Shown one piece after another: positions 23,154-30,228 of a DNA stretch of 34,392 nt (its first letter is position 1; every line of letters begins with the position of its first letter). The notes under the pieces are model-generated. The model ran no database searches and was not told the origin of the DNA. It saw nothing but the letters and a program-made list of their open reading frames with translations. This DNA comes from GCA-002282575 sp964606405. Its GTDB lineage: Bacteria > Pseudomonadota > Gammaproteobacteria > Thiomicrospirales > Thiomicrospiraceae. The stretch covers positions 1-34,392 of the forward strand of contig CAZSGH010000031.1 of the NCBI GenBank assembly GCA_964606405.1. The letters run 5' to 3'. A program made the position numbers and the translations under genes.

Positions 23154-24829
23154 TATTTCGTCATAACCTTAAAGATTGTTTGTGTATTGTTGCCATTGGC
23201 ATCGTACAAGGTTTTTCCATCTGCATTTTTGCCATCACCTGGAAAACCAAGCCCAAGTTGTTCAAAAATTGCAGGGCAGTCTTTGTCTGTTGTGCCCGAC
23301 ATGCAGCCGACCGACACAGCATCCATGTAAGTTAAATCAGACTTGGCATATAATGCCGCAACATCAAGTGCGATTTTCTTTGTGCTTGCATCAAAACTAC
23401 TAAACTTTAACGCCATACGGTTAGGGTTACTGCAGTTTGGCTCAGCACCAGTAGCTGGGTTATTGGTACAGCCTGTTGAACCTAAATGAACGTTCCAATG
23501 AGTATTCGCTACGGGTGACTGACCTGTTCCTTTCGTAACACCTGAATCAGGAACAAATTCAACTTTCATGAACTTTCTGCCACCAGCCCAATTCCAAGTC
23601 ATGCTTTGTGATGCTTGACTATTTTGCAATGGCGTAGGAGTTACTTGTGTATCAGACGCATTTGTATGGTTAAGCGGACTCATGTTAGTGTCTGCGGCAT
23701 AAACAGGAACGCCAACGGAGAACTCTATTCCAGTATATGTACCTGGCGCCACTTTACCGACAAGCTTGGTGTTGTTTAGGTTGGCATTACAAGCAGTGCC
23801 ATGACCAGTTAAGTCATATCCAAAGTTAAGCAGTGCTACCCCTTTATCTTGATAATTATTACTTGTTAAAACAAGTGGGGTTTTTTCTCCTTGTGCACTC
23901 ACAAGCAGGACATTAGATACATAAAAGCGTGTATCGGTTAATTTTCCACTCGTTGCTTGACCCACTTCTGGATTTACCGCAGTAACAGTAGTACGATCAA
24001 ATTGAACATTCAATAAAGACATTGATGTACCACATACAACAGGTGTTGTGCCATTTACCAAGTCAAATGTGACTTCGATGTCTTGAGTAGCTGCTGCGAT
24101 GGTTGCTTTTTTAGCTGCAATGGCTGCTTCTAAGGTGGCTTTATCGTCGCTTACTGCTGTGCCAGATTTAGCTGCTTTACGCGCAAATGCAGCCACTGCT
24201 TTACGTGTTGCATCAGGATCAGCGCTTGCCACGGTTGTTCCTACTGCGGCTAGATTGGATTGCATTGATTGAACTGCTAATTTTGCCTTATTGTGTGCTG
24301 TCGTATAGTTTGCATCGCCCGAAATCGTCATATAGTTTGTAAACGCATCTACACTCGCAATACCTAAATCTGTTTTTACGGTAGTTTCAGCAGTGCTAAC
24401 AGATGCATTAGATGCGAGCATTTCATGATGAACCAATGTCGTTAATGGACTGATAAATGCATGTTTTCCTGCAGGAGCACTCATGGTATAGCCTTGCGTG
24501 ATCGTTGTACATGTAGCAGAAGCATCACAATCTTGTGCTCCTGTTGGCACAATAACCAGCAATGGATAACTACCTTCTTCACCTTGTGTAATATTGGTCA
24601 GAGTATAAGCACCATTTGTGCCTGTTGTTCCAGATGGTTCGCCTGTATCACAGACACCATTATTGTTTTTATCCAGACAAACTGTTGCACCAACGATATA
24701 GTCATCCGCGACAGTGCCAGAAAGCGAAGTCGTTGCAACAGACGTCGCCGAATCACCACCGCCACCACAACCAGCAAGCAAAACAAAGCAAATAGCAACG
24801 GCACTTGATAACGCAATTTTTTTCATCAT
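23153..24829 (-). CDS. MbnP-type 'metallo-mystery pair' lipoprotein with a long N-terminal domain
   Basis: 558 residues. Lipobox LLAGC (Cys21) followed by GGGG. Residues 33-115 form a carboxypeptidase-regulatory/SdrD-B-like domain with an EF-hand-like loop (DKNNNGVCDTGE). Residues 120-250 are a helical region (ISPLTTLVHHEML...). From about 250 the MbnP/TIGR04052 domain begins: Cys266, Cys347, Cys454, Cys466, Cys509 and Cys518, Trp412 and Trp414 in TWNWAGGRKFMKVEF, Trp445, and the family ending GCMSGTTDKDCPAIFEQLGL. In studied MbnP a Trp is oxidised to kynurenine by MbnH and takes part in copper binding. Standard family members lack the 250-residue front part. First gene of a four-gene operon. 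RBS AAGGA before MMKK. Confidence 0.87.
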   Translation of the reverse strand: MMKKIALSSAVAICFVLLAGCGGGGDSATSVATTSLSGTVADDYIVGATVCLDKNNNGVCDTGEPSGTTGTNGAYTLTNITQGEEGSYPLLVIVPTGAQDCDASATCTTITQGYTMSAPAGKHAFISPLTTLVHHEMLASNASVSTAETTVKTDLGIASVDAFTNYMTISGDANYTTAHNKAKLAVQSMQSNLAAVGTTVASADPDATRKAVAAFARKAAKSGTAVSDDKATLEAAIAAKKATIAAATQDIEVTFDLVNGTTPVVCGTSMSLLNVQFDRTTVTAVNPEVGQATSGKLTDTRFYVSNVLLVSAQGEKTPLVLTSNNYQDKGVALLNFGYDLTGHGTACNANLNNTKLVGKVAPGTYTGIEFSVGVPVYAADTNMSPLNHTNASDTQVTPTPLQNSQASQSMTWNWAGGRKFMKVEFVPDSGVTKGTGQSPVANTHWNVHLGSTGCTNNPATGAEPNCSNPNRMALKFSSFDASTKKIALDVAALYAKSDLTYMDAVSVGCMSGTTDKDCPAIFEQLGLGFPGDGKNADGKTLYDANGNNTQTIFKVMTK

Positions 24830-24912
24830 TAAATTCCTTTAGATCGATAAATTCGTTTGAAGATACTAGCAAAAACACCTCCGAATGAACATGTGACAAA
24901 TTGACGCATTTC

Positions 24913-24936
24913 TTTATTAATGCATGCATTAATAAA
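24913..24936. promoter_or_regulatory. 24-base perfect palindrome upstream of the MbnP operon
   Basis: TTTATTAATGCA and TGCATTAATAAA meet without a spacer around TGCATGCA, a perfect dyad. It lies 84 bases before the MbnP start and 185 bases before vapB, in the shared 292-base divergent region. It is a good candidate for a dimeric regulator site; no regulator gene is adjacent. The rest of the 24830-25121 gap is AT-rich with TATAAT-like hexamers at 25081 and 25101 before vapB. Confidence 0.55.
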
Positions 24937-25121
24937 ATTTATCATAGCTTTAGACTGCCTGTACAAAAAGCATAAATTGGCACGTCAAACATAGAATTAG
25001 AAACAGTCGTCTCTACGCTAAAAATGACATACAAACTTTATTTTCTTAACCAGCCTACCGCTAATAAAATCAAACGGTGCTATAATCCACAGTTACCACA
25101 TATAATCAAAGGAGCAAGATC

Positions 25122-25352
25122 ATGGCACAACTTTATTGTTATGTTCCTGACTCATTAGCAGAACAAGTTCAACATCGTGCAACACAAGCAGGCTTAAACC
25201 TGTCACGTTATCTTGCCGAGCTTATTAAAAAAGATGTATCTGAGCACAACGCATGGCCAGAAGGTTATTTTGAGCTTTTTGGACAATGGCACGGTGAACC
25301 CTTGGTTCGTGCAGACGGCTTACCTTTAGAAGATCGGATTGCGTTTTCATGA
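25122..25352 (+). CDS. vapB: VapB-type ribbon-helix-helix antitoxin
   Basis: 76 residues. The N-terminal AQLYCYVPDSLAEQVQHRATQAGLNLSRYLAELIKKD (in segments) is a ribbon-helix-helix DNA-binding fold: a short strand then two helices with LSRYLAELI. The C-terminal part (GYFELFGQWHGEPLVRADGLPLEDRIAFS) would wrap the toxin. AAAGGAGC precedes the ATG. Its stop overlaps the vapC start by 4 bases (ATGA). It is predicted to neutralise VapC and repress the promoter. Confidence 0.85.
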   Translation: MAQLYCYVPDSLAEQVQHRATQAGLNLSRYLAELIKKDVSEHNAWPEGYFELFGQWHGEPLVRADGLPLEDRIAFS

Positions 25353-25756
25353 CCTATTTGCTCGACACAAATGTATGCATCCAATTGCTCAACAATAAAA
25401 ATGCGTGCATTATGGAGAACCTACGCAAACATCATCCTTCAGAAATAGCTATCTGTAGTGTTGTTAGAGCAGAGCTTTTGTATGGTGCACGTCGAAGCCA
25501 ACGTATAGAAGCCAACTTGGCGTTACTCAATGGGTTCTTTGCCCCCTTAACAAGCTTCTCATTTGATGATATGTGTGCCGAACATTATGGACAGATTCAT
25601 GCCGAACTTCTCAACAAAGGCACACCCATCGGTCCGAACGATACCTTAATCGCTGCTATCGCACGCGCAAACAATTTAACGCTTGTCACACATAACACAC
25701 GTGAATTTGGTCGTGTAAGCGACCTAAAACTCGTTGACTGGGAATCAAATATATGA
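25349..25756 (+). CDS. vapC: VapC-type PIN-domain toxin ribonuclease
   Basis: 135 residues. PIN-domain acidic residues are in YLLDTNVCIQLL (Asp6), SVVRAELLYGA (Glu near 42), GPNDTLIAAIA (Asp near 99) and the late THNTREFGRV. Such Mg-dependent nucleases cut specific tRNAs or rRNA when freed from the antitoxin. The toxin stop overlaps the hisI start (ATGA, 25753-25756), so the toxin message runs into hisIE-hinT-tatABC. That linkage is unusual and is treated in the findings. Confidence 0.9.
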   Translation: MTYLLDTNVCIQLLNNKNACIMENLRKHHPSEIAICSVVRAELLYGARRSQRIEANLALLNGFFAPLTSFSFDDMCAEHYGQIHAELLNKGTPIGPNDTLIAAIARANNLTLVTHNTREFGRVSDLKLVDWESNI

Positions 25757-26166
25757 GTAAAGACGTCAACACCAACCTCCCTTGGCTCGATGCCATTACG
25801 TGGGATGAAAAAGGACTGTTAAACACCATCGCTCAAGACGTGGATACTGGCGACATTCTGATGGTCGCTTGGATGAACAAAGAATCTTTACTGCTAAGCT
25901 TAAAAAAGGGTGAAGCCATTTACTGGTCGCGTTCGCGCAATCGTTTGTGGCACAAAGGTGAAGAGTCGGGCAATACACAGCAAATTGAAGAGATTCGTTT
26001 AGACTGCGATGGTGACGTGTTACTACTTAAAGTTCGCCAAACGGGCGGCATTGCTTGCCATACGGGGCGCAAAAGCTGTTTTTATTTAGCGTTAAACCAG
26101 CAAACTGGACACTGGCAAGCAGTGGACCCAGTCCTAAAAGACCCAAAGGAACTTTATGCAAAATAA
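25753..26166 (+). CDS. hisI: Phosphoribosyl-AMP cyclohydrolase HisI
   Basis: Third step of histidine synthesis. It has 137 residues. Zn/Mg-binding residues are in LDCDGDVLLLKVRQTGGIACHTGRKSCFY, read in two parts: DCDGDVLLLKVRQTG and ACHTGRKSCF. YWSRSRNRLWHKGEESGN is the highly conserved front block. It is separate from HisE, as in many beta- and some gammaproteobacteria. It overlaps vapC by 4 bases and hisE by 11. Confidence 0.96.
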   Translation: MSKDVNTNLPWLDAITWDEKGLLNTIAQDVDTGDILMVAWMNKESLLLSLKKGEAIYWSRSRNRLWHKGEESGNTQQIEEIRLDCDGDVLLLKVRQTGGIACHTGRKSCFYLALNQQTGHWQAVDPVLKDPKELYAK

Positions 26167-26485
26167 TCAATTAGATAGCTTATCCGCACTCGCAGCCGTT
26201 ATTGAAAGCCGCAAAGGTCAAGATGCCAAATCTTCTTATGTCGCCAGCCTGTTTGCCAAAGGCACAGATAAGATTTGCGGCAAGATGGCCGAAGAGTGCA
26301 TGGAAACAGGGTTAGCTGCCAAAATCGAGGATAAAGACGAAATCATCTACGAAATGGCGGACTTATGGTTCCATAGCATGGTATTATTGGCGCACCATAA
26401 CATCGACCACAATCAAGTTCTACAAGAACTGGCTCGGCGCTTCGGCGTTTCTGGGCACGTGGAAAAAGCTAACCGCGACCATTAA
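26156..26485 (+). CDS. hisE: Phosphoribosyl-ATP pyrophosphatase HisE
   Basis: Second step of histidine synthesis. A 109-residue all-alpha MazG-fold protein. The catalytic acidic block is GKMAEECMETGLAAKIEDKDEIIYEMADLWFHSMVLL, seen as EECMET, then DEIIYEMADL, then a long helix. The start lies inside the hisI end (11-base overlap). hinT follows after a 40-base gap. Confidence 0.95.
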   Translation: MQNNQLDSLSALAAVIESRKGQDAKSSYVASLFAKGTDKICGKMAEECMETGLAAKIEDKDEIIYEMADLWFHSMVLLAHHNIDHNQVLQELARRFGVSGHVEKANRDH

Positions 26486-26525
26486 GTCACCCCTTAATGC
26501 TTGCTTTAACGTGGAAACATGCACA

Positions 26526-26840
26526 ATGAGCACCGTATTTGGTAAGATTATTCGCCGTGAGATTCCTGCGGATATTGTTTATGAAGATGATCGCGTGGTT
26601 GTCTTTAAGGATATTAATCCTAGGGCACGTGTTCACCTACTGGTCATCCCTAAAAAGGAAATTGCCAGTTTGTTTGAACTGACCCCAGAAGACAAGGATC
26701 TGATGGGACACATGATGCTGCTACTGCCACAACTGGCAAAAGCGCATGGTCTGGACGCTGGGTTCAGAACACAAATTAATACGGGTGAAGGCGGCGGACA
26801 GGAAGTCTTTCATGTTCACATTCATCTGTTGGGTAATTAA
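26526..26840 (+). CDS. hinT: HIT-family purine nucleoside phosphoramidase HinT
   Basis: Hydrolyses AMP-lysine type phosphoramidates. The start MSTVFGKIIRREIPADIVYE at 26526 gives 104 residues; an ATG five codons earlier is also possible. The triad HVHIH ends the protein at LLGN, a little shorter than E. coli HinT. DINPRARVHLLVIPKKEI is the standard core. It sits between hisE and tatA, its usual place in this gene order. Confidence 0.93.
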   Translation: MSTVFGKIIRREIPADIVYEDDRVVVFKDINPRARVHLLVIPKKEIASLFELTPEDKDLMGHMMLLLPQLAKAHGLDAGFRTQINTGEGGGQEVFHVHIHLLGN

Positions 26841-26866
26841 CTTAATCATTTTTTGAGGAAATCGTC

Positions 26867-27163
26867 ATGGGTTTGAGTATTTGGCATCTACTGTTGGTTT
26901 TAGCCATTGTTTTAGTGTTGTTTGGCGCAAAACGCCTACGTAATGTTGGTGGTGATTTAGGTGCTGCAATCAAGGGCTTTAAAGATGCCGTTACGGATAA
27001 AAAAGAAGGCGAAACGCCAGCTGCTGGAAATGTGTACGATGCTCAAGTCGCACCAACAGCGCAACCGCAACCACTGACACAGCAACCAACTGTTGCTCCT
27101 GTGGCGGCAGCGAATCCAACGACTGCACCAACACAAGCTCCACAGCATAACCACCACGGTTAA
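26867..27163 (+). CDS. tatA: Sec-independent translocase subunit TatA
   Basis: Forms the pore of the Tat export system for folded proteins. It has 98 residues. A short helix MGLSIWHLLLVLAIVLVLFG is followed by the Phe/Gly hinge, then the amphipathic helix (AKRLRNVGGDLGAAIKGFKDAV). The rest (residues 48-98) is a Pro/Gln/Ala-rich tail that ends in HNHHG, longer than needed for function and of unclear role. Good ribosome site GAGGAAA. Confidence 0.95.
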   Translation: MGLSIWHLLLVLAIVLVLFGAKRLRNVGGDLGAAIKGFKDAVTDKKEGETPAAGNVYDAQVAPTAQPQPLTQQPTVAPVAAANPTTAPTQAPQHNHHG

Positions 27164-27219
27164 TGCTTATTTTCTGTCTTAGCGGTAGTTAGTACTGCCA
27201 AGACACGCAAGGAGTTGTT

Positions 27220-27789
27220 GTGTTTGAAGTTGGTTTTTCAGAAGTACTACTGATTCTCATCATTGGCTTGGTGGTGATTGGTCCTGAGCGTTTACCTGAG
27301 GTGGCACGTGGTATTGGTAGCGCTGTCGGCAAAGTGAAACGCTTTATTGACAATGTTCGTAGCGATACCGACTTACACGGAGAAATTGCTGCTTTACGCC
27401 AGCAACTTGACCTATCGAAAGAAGCGGCACAGCTACAAAACTTGGGCGAAACACTGAAGAACGATATTCAGTCGAGCGTAGCAGAGGTAGATTATTCTCT
27501 GTACAATCGCCCCAGCACCGAAGAGATTCGTCGTCAACACCGCGAGGCTGAAGCGCATAATGCTGCGCAAAACACGCCAACGCTAAGCACTGACGAACCT
27601 GATTTAGCCGAAATTCAGCGCCCTACTTTTGGTCGTGAAGCTTATGAAGAGCTACCACCTTACTACCATCAGCAATCGGATGGCGTCATGTTGTCGAAAG
27701 CACCCAACATTCCTGAACCACCTCCTACACTTGCACCAACAGAAAGTACAGGCTCAGTTGAAGTATCGAACACAGTGAAACAGGCATGA
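27220..27789 (+). CDS. tatB: Sec-independent translocase subunit TatB
   Basis: Binds Tat signal peptides together with TatC. It has 189 residues and starts at GTG with AAGGAG five bases before. The start VFEVGFSEVLLILIIGLVVIGPERLP (helix, then the GPERLP hinge) is diagnostic. An amphipathic and coiled helix to about residue 95 is followed by a charged, Pro-rich tail. The stop overlaps the tatC start (ATGA). Confidence 0.95.
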   Translation: MFEVGFSEVLLILIIGLVVIGPERLPEVARGIGSAVGKVKRFIDNVRSDTDLHGEIAALRQQLDLSKEAAQLQNLGETLKNDIQSSVAEVDYSLYNRPSTEEIRRQHREAEAHNAAQNTPTLSTDEPDLAEIQRPTFGREAYEELPPYYHQQSDGVMLSKAPNIPEPPPTLAPTESTGSVEVSNTVKQA

Positions 27790-28883
27790 CAACAGAATCG
27801 ACAACAACACCTCCGATTAGCGATCAAGAAATGTCTCTCGTTGGGCATTTATTAGAATTTCGTGACCGTTTGGTTCGTGCAATTTTAGCCATTATTGTTG
27901 TTTTTTTGGTACTATTCCCCTTTGCTAACGACTTATATAGCTTTATGGCGGAGCCGTTAACCAGTCATTTACCGCAAGGTAGCAGTATGATGGCGATTGG
28001 TGTTATTTCTCCGTTTTTAACACCCTTAAAGCTAGCGCTCATCGCTGCTATTTTTTTAGCTATGCCATTTATTTTGTATCAACTGTGGGCATTTATTGCG
28101 CCTGCACTTTACCAAAACGAAAAGAAGCTCGCTGCACCTATGCTAATGGCAAGCACCTTTTTGTTTTACGCCGGCGGTGCTTTTGTTTTCTATATTGTTT
28201 TCCCGCTTGTTTTCAAGTTTATGGCAGGAACAACACCCGATGGTGTTCAAATCGGTACTGACATCCAACTTTATTTAGATTTTGTTATCGGCATGTTTTT
28301 TGCCTTCGGCTTGGCTTTCCAAGTACCCGTCATCACCGTATTATTGTTGGTGACCAATATGGTTAGCCCTGAAAAAATGCGCCATGCACGCCCTTATGTG
28401 ATCGTTGGCGCTTTTTCGATTGCGGCATTTATTACACCACCCGATGTCATCTCGCAAACCTTATTAGCCGTACCCATGTGGCTAATGTATGAAGCTGGAT
28501 TATGGTTTGGTGAACGCATGGTCAATCAGCGTCTTGCCGAAAAAGCAGCGGCAGACACCCCGCCACCAACTAACCCACCTAGTTCTGACGTACCAGCAGC
28601 GGCCACTGCGGGCGTGGTTAGTGTCATGGGATTAGACAGCATCAACGATGCCATTGCTCGTGATGCTACCTTAGACTTTACTCAGTCGAATTTAGCACAC
28701 GAACCGCCGAAAGATGCTATTGTGGACAATGCGCTGGATAGTGACGAAGACTTTGAACGCGCCTTTGCGCAAATGGATAACGAGCGAGCCGCACTAGATA
28801 CCGCCACAAAAGAGACTACAGAGACTGAAACACCAATAACCGTTGCCTTGGATGGATCATTAGCAACAACGGTTAAATCATAG
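27786..28883 (+). CDS. tatC: Sec-independent translocase subunit TatC with a long acidic tail
   Basis: Signal-peptide receptor of the Tat system. It has 365 residues, of which about 250 are the six-helix core. It begins MSLVGHLLEFRDRLVRA (conserved HL.ELR.R), has YQLWAFIAPALYQNEKK and AFITPPDVISQTLLAVPMWLMYE. After residue ~255 a Pro-, Ala- and Asp/Glu-rich cytosolic tail of about 110 residues follows (DSDEDFERAFAQMDNERAAL). TatC of E. coli ends at 258. It is the last gene before a strong terminator. Confidence 0.95.
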   Translation: MTTESTTTPPISDQEMSLVGHLLEFRDRLVRAILAIIVVFLVLFPFANDLYSFMAEPLTSHLPQGSSMMAIGVISPFLTPLKLALIAAIFLAMPFILYQLWAFIAPALYQNEKKLAAPMLMASTFLFYAGGAFVFYIVFPLVFKFMAGTTPDGVQIGTDIQLYLDFVIGMFFAFGLAFQVPVITVLLLVTNMVSPEKMRHARPYVIVGAFSIAAFITPPDVISQTLLAVPMWLMYEAGLWFGERMVNQRLAEKAAADTPPPTNPPSSDVPAAATAGVVSVMGLDSINDAIARDATLDFTQSNLAHEPPKDAIVDNALDSDEDFERAFAQMDNERAALDTATKETTETETPITVALDGSLATTVKS

Positions 28884-28900
28884 GCATCTTTAATGAAATG

Positions 28901-28925
28901 AGCCGCCGTCATCTTGACGGTGGCT
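28901..28925 (+). terminator. Terminator of the hisIE-hinT-tatABC transcript
   Basis: AGCCGCCGTCA (28901-28911) pairs with TGACGGTGGCT (28915-28925) over 11 positions with one G-T pair and a 3-base loop, followed by TATTTTCTTC. It lies 18 bases after tatC. Confidence 0.9.
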
Positions 28926-28987
28926 TATTTTCTTCTTAGAATTAAAAGATAAGCGTTTCATTATTTTTAACAGGAGTTCACAGACTT

Positions 28988-29869
28988 ATGAGTCATAAAG
29001 ACCTGACCACCTGGAAACCAACCAGCGCACAAGCCCTCGTGTTAGCAGAACCAAGCAATGACTTGAATGGTTATCTGCGCCTCATTCGCTCACTGCCACA
29101 ATTAAGTGCTGAGGAAGAAATCGAGCTGGCACGTCGTTATCATGACCATCAAGACTTGCGTGCTGCTGAACAGTTGGTATTATGCAATCTACGCCATGTT
29201 GTACCTATCGTTCGCGGCTACAAGGGTTATGGTCTGCCAGAAGCCGACTTAATTCAAGAAGGTAGCATTGGGCTAATGAAGGCAGTAAAACGCTTCGATG
29301 TCAGTGCTGGTGTACGCTTAATGACCTTTGCCAGCCATTGGATTCGTGCCGAAATTAATGAATATGTGTTACGTAACTGGCGCATGGTTAAAATCGCCAC
29401 CACCAAAGCACAGCGTAAACTCTTTTTCAAATTGCGCAGCCACAAAGACAGTCTTGATGCGGTGACACATACGCAAGCCATTCGCATTGCACAAGAGCTA
29501 GGCGTAAAACCCGAAGAAGTCTTGGCAATGGATCTGCGTCTGTCTTCCCCAGAGGTATCGGTAGCCGTACCAAACGATGACAACGAAGATGATGCACCAC
29601 AGCTTACACTAGTTGATCAACGTGCGATGCCAGAACAGTTAGCCATCGAAGAAGAAGAAGAGCGTAATCAAGTTGCTTTAGTTCGTGACGCCTTAGCAAC
29701 CTTAACGCCACGTGAGCAGCAGATTATTGAAGCGCGGATTTTACGTGACGACAAAGCAACCTTGGCTGACCTAGCTGTACAGTTTGGCGTATCACTAGAG
29801 CGAATTCGTCAGATCGAAACCGCTGCACTCAAGAAACTGAAGACACATCTATCGGTGCTCAAGGCTTAA
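28988..29869 (+). CDS. rpoH: Heat-shock sigma factor RpoH (sigma-32)
   Basis: 293 residues. Region 1.2/2 includes YLRLIRSLPQLSAEEEIELA, NLRHVVPIVRGYKGYGLPEADLIQEGSIGLMKAVKRFD (in parts) and the -10 binding MTFASHWIRAEINEYVLRNWRMVKIATTKAQRKLFFKLR. The last nine residues contain the RpoH box (QRKLFF.LR). Region 4 is LTPREQQIIEARIL...SLERIRQIETAALKKLK. The ribosome site AGGAG is 11 bases from the ATG, rather far. Leader-RNA control is known for RpoH in E. coli, but no clear thermosensor hairpin was seen here. Confidence 0.97.
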   Translation: MSHKDLTTWKPTSAQALVLAEPSNDLNGYLRLIRSLPQLSAEEEIELARRYHDHQDLRAAEQLVLCNLRHVVPIVRGYKGYGLPEADLIQEGSIGLMKAVKRFDVSAGVRLMTFASHWIRAEINEYVLRNWRMVKIATTKAQRKLFFKLRSHKDSLDAVTHTQAIRIAQELGVKPEEVLAMDLRLSSPEVSVAVPNDDNEDDAPQLTLVDQRAMPEQLAIEEEEERNQVALVRDALATLTPREQQIIEARILRDDKATLADLAVQFGVSLERIRQIETAALKKLKTHLSVLKA

Positions 29870-29950
29870 TATTAGAACACATTGACTTACTTATTGGTGA
29901 GATTGGCATTTTCAAAACGCAGCACATAGATTTTATACAGACAACTGCGT

Positions 29951-29956
29951 TATAAT
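29951..29956 (+). promoter_or_regulatory. -10 hexamer of a likely rpoZ-spoT promoter
   Basis: A perfect TATAAT, 30 bases before rpoZ. No good -35 box is seen at 16-18 bases upstream, so the call rests on the -10 match and position. Confidence 0.45.
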
Positions 29957-29985
29957 GAAAGGTCAAATAGCTTAAAGAGGTTTAT

Positions 29986-30210
29986 ATGGCGCGCGTGACC
30001 GTAGAAGATTGCCTAGATCAGGTAGAAAATCGTTTTGAATTAGTATTGGTTGGCGCTAAGCGTGCTCGTCAGCTCTCTCGCGGAGCATCGGCAACGATTG
30101 AGTGGGAACAAGACAAACCAACCGTGGTTGCCTTACGCGAATTAGCGGCACATCAAATCAGCCCAAAAACTATCTTGGCTGACGAAGAAACACCTCCTTA
30201 CTTCTATTAA
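29986..30210 (+). CDS. rpoZ: RNA polymerase omega subunit RpoZ
   Basis: 74 residues, slightly shorter than E. coli (91). MARVTVEDCLDQVENRFELVLVGAKRARQLSRGA (in parts) is the diagnostic start; KPTVVALRELAAHQISPKTI follows. Ribosome site AAAGAGG. It lies 18 bases before spoT, the usual pair, and is part of the ppGpp-binding site 1 in proteobacterial RNA polymerase. Confidence 0.96.
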   Translation: MARVTVEDCLDQVENRFELVLVGAKRARQLSRGASATIEWEQDKPTVVALRELAAHQISPKTILADEETPPYFY

Positions 30211-30228
30211 ATAAAAAGCAATTAGCAG

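Noticed and set aside
24843..24900. TTGTCA ... TAGTAT as MbnP promoter
   Set aside because: Spacing of about 23 bases is too long for sigma-70.
29254..29583. 109-residue minus frame within rpoH
   Set aside because: Shadow of the conserved sigma factor regions.
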